The translations under genes and the position numbers were made by a program. Shown piece by piece: positions 28,859 through 37,917 of a DNA stretch of 53,785 nucleotides. The notes under the pieces were generated by a model. The model was not told the DNA's origin. It did no database searches and was given only the letters and a program-made list of their open reading frames with translations. Position 1 is the first letter of the stretch, and every line of letters begins with the position of its first letter. Source of the stretch: Bacillus hominis (lineage in GTDB: Bacteria > Bacillota > Bacilli > Bacillales > Bacillaceae_G); contig NZ_BOQD01000092.1 in the NCBI RefSeq assembly GCF_018332515.1, forward strand, positions 1-53,785. The letters are read 5' to 3'.

Positions 28859-30463
28859 TCAACTCGTTCTTTTAATTACATAGCCGACCTGTTCGCGATC
28901 CCAAGCAGTACCGATTCCTTCCTCCTTCAGCTTGAACTTCTGAATCCGTTCCGTCGCGGTTTTTGGGAAAGTTTCACTGAACTGAACATATCGCGGCACC
29001 ATGAAGTAAGCCATACGTTCTTGACACCAATCTATAATCTCTTCATGGGACATCATTTCTCCTTTCTTTACAATCACATATAATTTGACATCCTCTTCTC
29101 CCACTTCCGATGGGACACCGATGGCCGCTGATTCAAGTACTTTCGGGTGATTATTCACGACTTTTTCGATTTCCCAAGAGGAGATGTTTTCTCCACGCCT
29201 CCGGATACACTGTTTGATTCGATCGCAAAAATATAAGTAACCTTCCTCATCTAGATAACCGCGATCTCCTGTATGGAACCATCCCTCATTCATCGCCTCC
29301 TCTGTTTTATCCCGCATTTTATAGTAGCCTTCCATGAATGTTTGTCCCTGTAAGGAACGGATAAAAATCTCCCCAATTTCACCAGTCCGCGCTTCATTTC
29401 CCTCCTCATTAACAATCTTCGTCTCTACGTAAGAATATGGTTTTCCAATAGAAGGCGGCTTATTGGCATTCAATGGATTCGTTACACAAAAACCCGTCGT
29501 TTCCGTTAATCCATAGCCTTCCACAATCCGGACGCCAAACCTCTCCTCAAACGGCTTCCAAAATTCCTTAGGCGTAGCAGCACAAGCCGTCACCCTTACA
29601 AAATTTTCATTGTCGTTTTCCTTTTCTGGTTGCTTGCAGAGAATAGGAATCATAGATCCTAAAGAATTAAAAATGGTTGCGCCATGACCGCGAATTTCAT
29701 CCCAAAATCTAGAAGCACTAAACCGCTTGCCAAGAGCAATCGTCGCACTGGAAGAAATAGCACCGAGTACTGTATGGGCCTGGGCGTTAATATGGAATAA
29801 CGGCAGCGCTGTAAATAAGATATCTTTCGAACTCGCGCCAACCATATAGACGGCAAATGACTGCGCAGAATTTACATAGGCAGAATGACTTAACATGACC
29901 CCTTTAGGTAATCCAGTCGTTCCAGAGGTATAAAGGATACTGTTAATAGAAGAAGAGGAAACAAATTCAGTTGGAAGGTGATGATTATTTGTATTCAGTA
30001 CATCTTTCAATTCGATTACGAGCCGTTCTTTACCCTCACCTGTAATGATTGCGCTTTCATCATTTCCGTAAACGACAATTTGAATGTCCCTTTGTATAAA
30101 TGGCAAACAAGAAGCAATTTGAGGAACAAATTCCTTATCAACGATAATTAGCTTACAATCGGAGTGAGATAAAATATACTGCAGACCTTCCCCTTTTAAA
30201 TGCACATTCAGAGGCACTGCAATTGCTCCCATAAAAGATAAAGCAAACCATACATCCAGATATTCAGGAGTGTTATGAAGCATAATACAAACCTTATCCC
30301 CTTTTTGAATACCGAGCTCACAAAATCCCGCTGCAGCTTTTGTAATTCGATGATAGAGCTCCTCATACGTAACTCTTTGTTCTTCAAATTGTAAATACAC
30401 CTTACTTGGTGTTTTTTCAATACTTTGCATAATAAAATGCGGCAAACTGTGATTTTCCAGCAT
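28859..30463 (-). CDS. acyl-CoA synthetase (AMP-binding, CaiC-like)
   Basis: ANL-superfamily ligase of 534 residues that activates a carboxylic acid to its CoA thioester through an acyl-AMP. Core motifs are ILYTSGTTGLPKGVMLSH (A3, about residues 178-195), GYGLTETTG (A5), EGWFHTGDRGYLDEEGY (A7), DRIKQCIRRRGENISSWEIE (A8), and a C-terminal TATERIQKFKLKE in which Lys would be the A10 lysine. The sequence is closest in feel to crotonobetaine/carnitine-CoA ligase (CaiC) and medium-chain ligases; the substrate is not fixed by sequence. It is the first gene behind a -24/-12 promoter, with GGGATGG before the ATG. Confidence 0.87.
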   Translation of the reverse strand: MLENHSLPHFIMQSIEKTPSKVYLQFEEQRVTYEELYHRITKAAAGFCELGIQKGDKVCIMLHNTPEYLDVWFALSFMGAIAVPLNVHLKGEGLQYILSHSDCKLIIVDKEFVPQIASCLPFIQRDIQIVVYGNDESAIITGEGKERLVIELKDVLNTNNHHLPTEFVSSSSINSILYTSGTTGLPKGVMLSHSAYVNSAQSFAVYMVGASSKDILFTALPLFHINAQAHTVLGAISSSATIALGKRFSASRFWDEIRGHGATIFNSLGSMIPILCKQPEKENDNENFVRVTACAATPKEFWKPFEERFGVRIVEGYGLTETTGFCVTNPLNANKPPSIGKPYSYVETKIVNEEGNEARTGEIGEIFIRSLQGQTFMEGYYKMRDKTEEAMNEGWFHTGDRGYLDEEGYLYFCDRIKQCIRRRGENISSWEIEKVVNNHPKVLESAAIGVPSEVGEEDVKLYVIVKKGEMMSHEEIIDWCQERMAYFMVPRYVQFSETFPKTATERIQKFKLKEEGIGTAWDREQVGYVIKRTS

Positions 30464-30502
30464 TGAATTCCATCCCTTCTTGCTATAATCTTTTTTATTT
30501 AT

Positions 30503-30521
30503 ATAGCAAGAAACATGCCAA
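30503..30521 (-). promoter_or_regulatory. sigma-54 (-24/-12) promoter
   Basis: On the minus strand TTGGCATGTTTCTTGCTAT matches the consensus TTGGCAC-N5-TTGCW at nearly every position. GG and GC are exactly 10 bases apart. It lies 40 bp upstream of the CoA ligase start and downstream of a sigma-54 activator gene. Confidence 0.9.
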
Positions 30522-30594
30522 AAATCGACTCATTCTCTATTCCCTTATTCCTTCAGGGATATACCCCGTTCTCCCTTACATGTCCACCTTCACA

Positions 30595-30652
30595 TGTCGC
30601 ATTTGCGCTACAAATGATTACGATCATGTCGCATCCATAAGAAAGTGTCGCA
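30595..30652 (-). promoter_or_regulatory. candidate upstream activator sites for the sigma-54 regulator
   Basis: The motif TGTCGCA occurs three times (30595, 30627, 30646). The first copy is followed by TGCGCTACA, giving an imperfect inverted repeat. They lie 75-150 bp upstream of the -24/-12 promoter, the usual place for enhancer sites of bacterial enhancer-binding proteins. Confidence 0.5.
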
Positions 30653-30683
30653 AAAAAGAGACAGTATGTATTACTGCAAACCA

Positions 30684-30710
30684 AACAAAAAAAGGGCCTG
30701 TTTGCCCTTT
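30684..30710 (-). terminator. terminator of the sigma-54 activator gene
   Basis: The stem AAAGGGC / GCCCTTT with a 6-nt loop is followed by TTTT on the minus strand, 8 bp after the stop codon. Confidence 0.8.
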
Positions 30711-30718
30711 ATTCCCCT

Positions 30719-32458
30719 TCAATACATTCCATATTTTTCTATTTTCCGATATAAGCTAGCCCGATGAATCCCTAAAAGCTTGGCTGCCTCTTTTATATTT
30801 CCAGCTGTCTTTTCCAAAGCCCTTGTAATCACCCGTTTTTCAGCCGATTCCACTTCCTCCTGCAGTGAATAACTCATCTCATTCTTCTCTTGATCCACCT
30901 CAAATATTTCATGATATAACTCTTCTTCCAAATCTTTTTTCCGCAAATAGACAGGAAGATGATGCACTTGAATAATCATTCCTTCTATAACATTCATCGC
31001 TCGTTCTAACACATTCTCTAGCTCCCTAATATTCCCTGGCCAATCATGTTCCATGAATATATCCCTTACTCTCTCATCCAATGAAAGAACGCTACTACCC
31101 AGCTCCCCATTCAATTTCCGAATTAAAAATTCCATTATATGTATCATATCTTCCTTTCTCTCTCGTAACGGAGGAATATCGATCGCAAACACATTCAACC
31201 TATAATATAAATCCTCCCTAAATTCCCCTCTTTGCACCATTTCACGAAGATTTCGATGTGTCGCCGCAATGAAACGGACATCAATCTTTTGAATTTTCGT
31301 ACCACCAATTCTTTCAATCTCTTTCTCTTGCAACACACGCAGCAACTTCACTTGCATGTCCAAAGACATATCACCTATCTCATCTAAAAACAACGTTCCC
31401 TTATGGGCCAACTCAATCTTCCCAGGCTTACCACCTTTTTTCGCTCCTGTAAAAGCCCCCTCTTCGTATCCAAACAATTCAGCCTCCAAAAGATCCCTCG
31501 GAATCGCAGCACAATTCAAACGAATAAATGAACCCCTAGCACGCGGACTTGCACGATGTACCGCATGTGCAAAGAGCTCCTTCCCTGTACCGCTCTCTCC
31601 TCTTATCAAAACGGTAGACCGACTTTTAGAAACCTTCAAGGCCATCGTTTTAACTTCTTTCATTTTCGCACTCTCTCCTATAATACTTTGAAAGGACAAC
31701 CTACCTTCTTGTAACCGCTGTAATTCAGTTTGATAGTAAGATAACTTTGATTCCATCGCACTAATCTGATCCCCCAAAGCTTTAAACTGCTGTATATCAT
31801 GAAACATAATTTTACCAATCGCACCAATAACCTCACCGTCCTTAACAATAGGTATGCGAGTTGCGATAATATTCCGATTACTTATACGCTGGATATGCCC
31901 AATTTCCACCTGTCCCGTCTTCACGATAATATGCATCCTCGTATTCTCAACAACCTCCGTACAATGCTTACCTATCGCTTCCTTTGGGTCATCAATCCCT
32001 AAAAATTGTGCATAAGAACCACTTAAAAAATTGACAATCCCTTGTTCATTTACCCCTAGAATACACTCCGACAGTAAATTCAAGGCATTTTCATACCGAC
32101 TGATGATACTTTCCAAGGACTGTATACTTTTTTCCTTGTTTTCCAAAATGGCAATTGATCCATCTTCTTTCCCGCTCTGATATATACGGGATTCATTCAT
32201 AATCAATACTTGGTTGCCCACCTTACACTCGTACTTGTACAAACTATCATTTTGATTCACTACTAGCTTTTTACGATTAGGAATAATCGTTGATATATGC
32301 TTACCTATTATTTCATTTTCTTTTTTATGTAACATGCTGCAGAATGGTTGGTTGCTGAATGTGATGATTCCATCATGACTTATGACAGCAATTCCGTTAT
32401 TCATTACCTGAAGAGCCTGGCTTGTTAACTGCAAATTCATTCTTTCATCCATATGCAT
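30719..32458 (-). CDS. sigma-54-dependent activator with PAS domains
   Basis: Enhancer-binding protein of 579 residues. Two PAS-type sensor domains occupy about residues 10-110 and 120-225, with a coiled-coil linker (225-255). The AAA+ domain has Walker A GESGTGKE (287-294), the sigma-54 contact loop GAFTGA (334-339), Walker B LFLDEIGDM (356-364), and a C-terminal Fis-type helix-turn-helix (AAKLLGIHRASLYRKIEKYG). It lacks a receiver domain, so it is controlled by ligand or redox sensing in PAS rather than phosphorylation. It sits directly upstream of the ligase-crotonase-permease operon, whose promoter is of the -24/-12 type, so regulation of that operon is highly likely. It has its own terminator and so its own promoter. 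Confidence 0.93.
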   Translation of the reverse strand: MHMDERMNLQLTSQALQVMNNGIAVISHDGIITFSNQPFCSMLHKKENEIIGKHISTIIPNRKKLVVNQNDSLYKYECKVGNQVLIMNESRIYQSGKEDGSIAILENKEKSIQSLESIISRYENALNLLSECILGVNEQGIVNFLSGSYAQFLGIDDPKEAIGKHCTEVVENTRMHIIVKTGQVEIGHIQRISNRNIIATRIPIVKDGEVIGAIGKIMFHDIQQFKALGDQISAMESKLSYYQTELQRLQEGRLSFQSIIGESAKMKEVKTMALKVSKSRSTVLIRGESGTGKELFAHAVHRASPRARGSFIRLNCAAIPRDLLEAELFGYEEGAFTGAKKGGKPGKIELAHKGTLFLDEIGDMSLDMQVKLLRVLQEKEIERIGGTKIQKIDVRFIAATHRNLREMVQRGEFREDLYYRLNVFAIDIPPLRERKEDMIHIMEFLIRKLNGELGSSVLSLDERVRDIFMEHDWPGNIRELENVLERAMNVIEGMIIQVHHLPVYLRKKDLEEELYHEIFEVDQEKNEMSYSLQEEVESAEKRVITRALEKTAGNIKEAAKLLGIHRASLYRKIEKYGMY

Positions 32459-32740
32459 TTGGAAGCCCCCCTATCAAATTGTGCTCTTTCTCGCATGTAT
32501 TATATATTCATTTTAAACATTTACTTTCCTTCGGCTCTTCCGTTTGAAGTAATAATTTCTTGAACCAGTAATATAGCTAATTAACCGGTAGGTTCTGTTT
32601 TGACACCTGTCAGGTTTTAATAATCTAATTTCTTTAAATCTTTGGATGTAAGAAGATGAATCTCATGGGCTATTTACAACTTGTAGGTGAGGAATATTTG
32701 ACGCTTACCTTAGATACCTAATGAGTTTTATGAAAAGTAA
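32459..32740. other. gene-free region upstream of the sigma-54 activator
   Basis: No coding frame with a start signal is visible. The activator's promoter should be here; I see no near-consensus -35/-10 pair. Confidence 0.5.
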
Positions 32741-32776
32741 AAAACAGTTGATGGAGTGTCTTCCATCAGCTATTTT
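32741..32776 (-). terminator. terminator of the DUF2332 gene
   Basis: The stem AGCTGATGGA / TCCATCAACT is followed by a run of six T on the minus strand. Confidence 0.75.
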
Positions 32777-32833
32777 CATTACGAATTTTGGTGATGAAAC
32801 CCATAATTATTAGGTTTACTCTAGCATAAAGTC

Positions 32834-33868
32834 TTATCCCCCAATCCCCCAACTAAACCATCTCCCATGCCCTTCCGTTTCCCCAACAATTTCACAATAT
32901 TCGTTTCCGTGAATATAATAATCAATATGAAGGTCCCGGTCCCACATGTTGTTATATAGGTGGAATACATCACGTTTTGCACCAATCTCTTTAATTTGTT
33001 TTTCTAGCGTATGTTTTACATTTTCAGGTATTTGGTTTGCTACATGTGTATGGAAAATACAGATTACAGCATCTTCCCTTATTTGATTTGCAATGGCCGG
33101 CAGAAGCGCTACACCGTCCCCTTCAATTAATTGCACTGATTTTTCTTTTACAAGCGTCGCTGCTTGATCGAATAGTTCAAGTCTTTCTTTATGTTCTGGC
33201 CAAATAAGCGCGCGTAACCATAAATAATCTTCTTCATCATTTAAATCGTTCACATGTAAATCTAGTCCGATTCTTTCCATAACAGGTGGACTTTGTTTTA
33301 AAAAGGATGGCTTCTTATCCCCTTTTATTTCTGATTGTAAATGAACATTAGACTGTGTGTTTCCAAATACTTCTTCCGTTCCATATGAATAACGATATTG
33401 ATCCCAAAACAGTTGTAATCCCGCACTTGTACCAATTTCTATTAACGCTAACGGTTTGTTCACTTTATTAAATATGTAACAGAAACTTGGATATAAATAG
33501 GCACATCGCCTTACTTCATTCGTTTGAACGAGTTTCGTTTGTAATAAAAAGGTAATTTCTTCTCGATATTCATGGCAAAAATCTTTAAATTGATGAAAGG
33601 CATTTTCAAAATTTGTATCAGCATTTTCAACTAAACTATAATAATACCTTTTTAAACTGTGTTCTTTTCCTTTTAACAATAAATAATGGACTGCACCTAA
33701 TAATAAGTTTGGGATTGGTTGACCAGGTTGTGCATAGGAAGCTAACGTAAGAACTTCCTCATCTTCAGAAATTTTTATTGATAAATATTCGTATAAATCA
33801 CTTGATCCTTTACATTCATTCACAGAAAAATTTCGAAATAAGTTTGCGATTTGTTCTCGTGTAAGCAT
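32834..33868 (-). CDS. DUF2332 family protein
   Basis: Protein of 344 residues matching the DUF2332 family in length and layout. The N-terminal half is helical (FRNFSVNECKGSSDLYEYLS; LLLGAVHYLLLKG). The middle has LALIEIGTSAGLQLFWDQYRY (about residues 140-160), which resembles a SAM- or nucleotide-binding glycine loop, and later VQLIEGDGVALLPAI and VICIFHTHVANQIP. A methyltransferase-like fold is plausible but no activity is established for the family. AGGAGGG precedes the ATG. It is transcribed alone between the sigma-54 locus and mqo. Confidence 0.8.
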   Translation of the reverse strand: MLTREQIANLFRNFSVNECKGSSDLYEYLSIKISEDEEVLTLASYAQPGQPIPNLLLGAVHYLLLKGKEHSLKRYYYSLVENADTNFENAFHQFKDFCHEYREEITFLLQTKLVQTNEVRRCAYLYPSFCYIFNKVNKPLALIEIGTSAGLQLFWDQYRYSYGTEEVFGNTQSNVHLQSEIKGDKKPSFLKQSPPVMERIGLDLHVNDLNDEEDYLWLRALIWPEHKERLELFDQAATLVKEKSVQLIEGDGVALLPAIANQIREDAVICIFHTHVANQIPENVKHTLEKQIKEIGAKRDVFHLYNNMWDRDLHIDYYIHGNEYCEIVGETEGHGRWFSWGIGG

Positions 33869-34196
33869 TGGTATCCCTCCTGTTTTATTTTCAGAATAAT
33901 CTTATCATTTATTTGTTATTTACTCTATTTTTTCAAATTAAATGTTTCAAAAATAAAATTTTACTAGTTTCCAAAGATAAAACATAAAAATAGAAGTTTT
34001 TTCGGGATAACATCAAACTGGAATTCTTCTCCAAATTCCGCTTTACTACTATGCTTTTTACCCTTATGACAGAAGAATTCTATGAAATAAAGCGTTAAAT
34101 AGTTTAAAATTATCAGATAACACTAGATATTTTAGTCTATTAATTATTATAATAGACTATGAGATGGTTATATAATTGAGACAAAAAAGGTAAATA
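33869..34196. other. intergenic region upstream of mqo
   Basis: No gene is visible. There is a perfect 10-bp inverted repeat GAATTCTTCT / AGAAGAATTC (34021-34030 and 34071-34080, 40 nt apart) of unknown role, and a TATAAT-like -10 near 34171 that may start the mqo leader. Confidence 0.4.
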
Positions 34197-34262
34197 CCTA
34201 GGTGGGGCCTAGGCGGTGTTTTCTTTTTACGGCTTAGATATAAAAACACCTACTCTTTTTTG
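34197..34262 (+). promoter_or_regulatory. mqo: structured mqo leader with attenuator-like hairpin
   Basis: Two adjacent structures lie in the likely 5' leader. The first is the hairpin CCTAGG-TGGGG-CCTAGG (34197-34213). The second is GGTGTTTT (34215-34222) pairing with AAAACACC (34243-34250), followed by TACTCTTTTTT, which is the form of an intrinsic terminator. It ends about 25 bp before the mqo start. No known riboswitch class is recognised; both the function and any alternative fold are inference. Confidence 0.5.
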
Positions 34263-34288
34263 CCAATATAGGGGATGGAGAGATTATC

Positions 34289-35791
34289 ATGAGCAACATG
34301 CAGCAAAAAACAGACGTTATCTTAATTGGCGCTGGAATTATGAGCGCCACGTTAGGATCATTACTTAAAGAATTGGCACCTGAATTGGAAATTAAAGTAT
34401 TTGAAAAACTCGCTAATGCCGGAGAAGAAAGTTCTAACGAATGGAATAATGCTGGTACAGGACATTCTGCGCTATGTGAGCTTAACTATACATCCGAAAA
34501 ATCTGACGGGTCTATAGATATTGGTAAAGCTGTAAAAGTAAATGAGCAATTTCAACTTTCAAGACAATTTTGGGCGTATCTTGTAAAGAGAAACTTAATT
34601 CGTAATCCACATGATTTTATTATGCCACTACCTCATATGAGTTTGGTGCAAGGAGAAAAAAATGTAGAGTTTCTAAAAAAACGTTTTGAAGCGCTTTCAA
34701 AAAACGCTCTATTCCAAGGAATGGAATTTTCTGATGCTCCTGATACATTAAAAAAATGGCTTCCACTCATTATGGAAGGCCGTACCTCTAATGAACCGAT
34801 GGCTGCAACGAAAATTGATTCTGGAACAGATGTTAACTTTGGTGCGTTAACACGCATGTTGTTTGATTACTTAAAAACTAAAAATGTCGAACTAAACTAC
34901 AAACACAGTGTTGAAAATATTAAACGTGCGAAGAACGGTTTGTGGGAAGTGAAAGTACACGATATGAATAGTGGCAAAATCGAACACCATACTGCAAAGT
35001 TCGTCTTTATCGGCGGCGGTGGCGGTAGTCTACCTCTACTTCAGAAGACTGGTATTCCTGAATCAAAACATATTGGAGGATTCCCAGTAAGTGGACTATT
35101 TATGGTATGTAAAAACCAAAAAGTTGTAGAGCAGCATCATGCAAAAGTATACGGAAAAGCTAAAGTTGGTGCTCCGCCAATGTCTGTACCTCACCTTGAT
35201 ACAAGATATATAGACAACAAAAAAGCTTTACTGTTTGGACCATTTGCAGGCTTCTCACCTAAATTCTTAAAAACTGGCTCAAACCTTGATTTAATTGGTT
35301 CTGTAAAACCGAATAACGTCTTAACGATGTTAGCAGCTGGTGTAAAAGAAATGGGATTAACAAAATACTTAATCCAACAAGTTATGTTATCACACGAAAA
35401 GCGTATGGAAGAATTACGTGAGTTTATTCCGAATGCTAAAAGTGAAGATTGGGATATTGTCGTTGCTGGACAACGTGTGCAAGTAATTAAAGATACTGAT
35501 GCAGGTGGTAAAGGAACACTTCAATTTGGTACAGAAGTTGTTAGTGCATCTGACGGATCAATCGCTGCGTTACTTGGCGCTTCTCCAGGTGCTTCTACTG
35601 CGGTTCACGTTATGCTTGAAGTATTAGAAAAATGCTTCCCAGAACGTATACTAGCATGGGAGCCAAAAATAAAAGAAATGATCCCTTCTTATGGCGTATC
35701 ACTAACGGAAAATCCAAGATTGTTCCAAGAGCTTCACGCTTCAACAGGACGCACACTTGGGTTAAATGAAAAAGAAGCTGTTCACAATTAA
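34289..35791 (+). CDS. mqo: malate:quinone oxidoreductase
   Basis: Membrane-associated FAD enzyme oxidising malate to oxaloacetate with electrons passed to quinone, working beside or instead of NAD malate dehydrogenase. The 500 residues are the family length. The N-terminal dinucleotide fold reads [18 protein letters not shown] (residues 9-26), followed by [20 protein letters not shown], characteristic of Mqo. [12 protein letters not shown] and the C-terminal [19 protein letters not shown] complete the FAD/substrate motifs. GGGGATGGAGAG precedes the ATG. It is monocistronic, with a strong terminator after it and an attenuator-like leader before it. Confidence 0.95.
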   Translation: MSNMQQKTDVILIGAGIMSATLGSLLKELAPELEIKVFEKLANAGEESSNEWNNAGTGHSALCELNYTSEKSDGSIDIGKAVKVNEQFQLSRQFWAYLVKRNLIRNPHDFIMPLPHMSLVQGEKNVEFLKKRFEALSKNALFQGMEFSDAPDTLKKWLPLIMEGRTSNEPMAATKIDSGTDVNFGALTRMLFDYLKTKNVELNYKHSVENIKRAKNGLWEVKVHDMNSGKIEHHTAKFVFIGGGGGSLPLLQKTGIPESKHIGGFPVSGLFMVCKNQKVVEQHHAKVYGKAKVGAPPMSVPHLDTRYIDNKKALLFGPFAGFSPKFLKTGSNLDLIGSVKPNNVLTMLAAGVKEMGLTKYLIQQVMLSHEKRMEELREFIPNAKSEDWDIVVAGQRVQVIKDTDAGGKGTLQFGTEVVSASDGSIAALLGASPGASTAVHVMLEVLEKCFPERILAWEPKIKEMIPSYGVSLTENPRLFQELHASTGRTLGLNEKEAVHN

Positions 35792-35817
35792 TGAATAGAT
35801 TAAAAAAACAACATAAT

Positions 35818-35847
35818 AAAAACGTCCGATATATTCGGACGTTTTTA
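35818..35847 (+). terminator. terminator of mqo
   Basis: The stem AAAACGTCCGA / TCGGACGTTTT with T run lies 26 bp after the stop codon. Confidence 0.9.
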
Positions 35848-35947
35848 TTATGTCTGACGAAGAAATATAGTGACTAAAATTATATCGGCGATTTTTTCAA
35901 TATGTCAGCTATTCGACAATAAATGACATATCCCCGTTAACTCTCAA

Positions 35948-36061
35948 CTAGAAATTATACTTATTTATGTTATCCTCCGTAAATACAACTCGTTCAGGTA
36001 ATACGATAATACCGTTTCCTTCTGCCTCATAGTCATACCCTTGAATAGAGTTTGGCTCTAC
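35948..36061 (-). pseudogene. C-terminal remnant of an lsrB-like AI-2-binding protein gene
   Basis: On the minus strand 37 codons read [20 protein letters not shown] then [17 protein letters not shown] and stop. This is the characteristic LsrB C-terminus (QGYDYEAxGNGIxxLPERVxFxxxNIxKYxF). A TAA lies directly upstream in frame, and the rest of the roughly 340-residue protein is absent. It lies between mqo and lsrK on the strand opposite to lsrK, next to a bcr1 copy. Confidence 0.75.
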
Positions 36062-36121
36062 TTATTTTGTAGCATTGTATATTTCTTTTTTCATATCTAG
36101 AACACTCTTTTCACTGGACTA

Positions 36122-36226
36122 TTTATCCCGCTATTTGCGGGCAATAAGACTCCCACCTCAAAATTCGGCTTGAACAAAGAAGTTAGGTGGGAGCCCCGCT
36201 GCCCGTAAACGCCCGATTGGTTCAAC
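36122..36226 (-). repeat. bcr1 repeat, copy 1 (truncated)
   Basis: About 105 bp that align, inverted, to the copy at 37918-38074: TTTATCCCGC, then ACTCCCACCTCAAAATT, AAGAAGTTAGGTGGGAG, CTGCCCGTAAACGCCCGATT and GGTTCAAC. The arms ACTCCCACCT / AGGTGGGAG can pair. The terminal hairpin segment (TTTAATCAGTGGG...) of the full element is missing. It ends about 120 bp before lsrK. Confidence 0.85.
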
Positions 36227-36346
36227 TGGAATAAACAAAATAACAAACACATATGTTTAAGCAGTGGTCAAAGGAACATTCATTCATACATTAATTACCG
36301 ATGAACATACTGCCCTCTCCTTATTAAGAAAGGAAGGTGACTCTTA

Positions 36347-37909
36347 ATGTCTACTCTATTAGCTTACGACGCTGGTACAGGTAGTATTCGAGCAGTCCTT
36401 TTTGATTTAAATGGTAATCAACTTGCAGTAAGTCAAAAAGAATGGGTTCATAAATCCGATAGTCGTTATCCCGGTTCTATGAATTTTGATGTAAAAGAAA
36501 ATTGGCAGCTCGTTCAAGAATGTACAAAGGATGTTCTTCAAAAAAGTAATACGTCCCCCTCTTCTATTAAAGGTATAAGTGCAACAAGTATGCGCGAAGG
36601 ATTTGTTTTATACGATAAAAATGGGCAAGAAATATGGGCTTGTGCAAATGTTGATGGCCGCGCATCAGCTGAAGTTAGTGAACTAAAACGAATCCGGTCA
36701 CAACTTGAAGAAGAGTTATATAAAAAGTCAGGTCAAACATTTTCGTTAGGTGCTTTACCTCGCTTGCTTTGGATAAAAAAGCATGAGCCAGATGTATACA
36801 GAAATATTCATTCTTTTACGATGTTAAACGATTGGATTTTATATAAATTGTGTGGCGTACTGCAAATTGATCCTTCAAATGGATGTACGTCCGGTATATT
36901 CGATTTACAAAATAGAGCTTGGGATAACTGGGTTGCTGAGCAATGCGGTCTTACTCTAGCCTTTTCTCCAAAAGTAAATGAAGCTGGTACAGTTATCGGG
37001 AATATCACAAAACGAAGTTCTGAATTAACAGGATTACACGAAGGAACACCGGTCGTTGCTGGCGGCGGAGATGCACAAATGGCCTCGCTCGGAACTGGGG
37101 TTGTGAAGCCAGAACAAACGTTTATATGTGGGGGCAGCTTTTGGCAGCAAGAAGTAAATATAACAAAACCAGAAACTGATCCAAATGCACTGGTTCGTGT
37201 AAATTGCCACGTCATTCCTAACCTATGGCAATACGAAACAATCGCTTTTTTCCCTGGCCTTGTTATGAGATGGTTTCGAGATGCTTTTTGCCAAGAAGAA
37301 AAAAAGCTCGCTGAACAACTCGGTGTAGATGCTTATGAATTACTCGAAGAACAAGCAAAAAATGTACCCGCCGGCTCACACGGGATAATCCCTACTTTCT
37401 CAAACGTAATGAATTATATTTCTTGGCGACATGCTGCTCCATCCTTTTTAAATTTAAGCTTAAATACTGAAACATGCGGTAAGAAAGAAATGTTCCGTGC
37501 AATTGAAGAGAATGCAGCCTTCGTTACATTAGGCAACTTGAGATTAATAGAAGCCCTCACAGGAACTTTTCCTTCTGAAGTGATCTTTGCTGGCGGCGCT
37601 GCTAAAGGAAAACTTTGGCCACAAATCCTAGCAGATGTCCTCGGAATCCCTGTTAAAGTACCAGTTGTAAAAGAAGCCGCTGCTTTAGGTACGGCAATTG
37701 CCGCTGGAGTTGGTGCAGGCATTTTTGAATCGATGGAAGAAACTGCCGAGCGATTTGTACAGTGGGAAAAAACATTTAAGCCAAACACTGAAAATCATGA
37801 GCTTTATAAAGGATTTTATGAAACATGGAAAACAGTGTATGCTAGCCAACTTTCTTTAGCTGATAAAGGTTTTACATCACATATGTGGATTGCCCCAGGT
37901 GCGCTGTAA
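36347..37909 (+). CDS. lsrK: autoinducer-2 kinase
   Basis: FGGY-family sugar kinase that phosphorylates the quorum-sensing molecule AI-2 (open-chain DPD) after import. The 520 residues match E. coli LsrK throughout: YDAGTGSIRAVLFDLNGNQ (7-25), SMREGFVLYD, WACANVDGRASAEVSELK, MLNDWILYKLCG, PVVAGGGDAQMASLGTG, GGSFWQQEVN, FPGLVMRWFRDAFC, WRHAAPSFLNLSL, and FAGGAAKGKLWPQILADVLG with PVVKEAAALGTAIAAGVGAG. AGGAAGGTGA precedes the ATG. It heads the operon lsrK-cupin-lsrF, but the gene is now bracketed by inverted bcr1 repeats, and the downstream copy separates it from the cupin gene. No importer genes are in the window. Confidence 0.93.
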   Translation: MSTLLAYDAGTGSIRAVLFDLNGNQLAVSQKEWVHKSDSRYPGSMNFDVKENWQLVQECTKDVLQKSNTSPSSIKGISATSMREGFVLYDKNGQEIWACANVDGRASAEVSELKRIRSQLEEELYKKSGQTFSLGALPRLLWIKKHEPDVYRNIHSFTMLNDWILYKLCGVLQIDPSNGCTSGIFDLQNRAWDNWVAEQCGLTLAFSPKVNEAGTVIGNITKRSSELTGLHEGTPVVAGGGDAQMASLGTGVVKPEQTFICGGSFWQQEVNITKPETDPNALVRVNCHVIPNLWQYETIAFFPGLVMRWFRDAFCQEEKKLAEQLGVDAYELLEEQAKNVPAGSHGIIPTFSNVMNYISWRHAAPSFLNLSLNTETCGKKEMFRAIEENAAFVTLGNLRLIEALTGTFPSEVIFAGGAAKGKLWPQILADVLGIPVKVPVVKEAAALGTAIAAGVGAGIFESMEETAERFVQWEKTFKPNTENHELYKGFYETWKTVYASQLSLADKGFTSHMWIAPGAL

Positions 37910-37917
37910 CACATTAC

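Noticed and set aside
34021-34080. 10-bp inverted repeat GAATTCTTCT / AGAAGAATTC as a terminator
   Set aside because: The arms are 40 nt apart, there is no T run, and no gene ends nearby on either strand.
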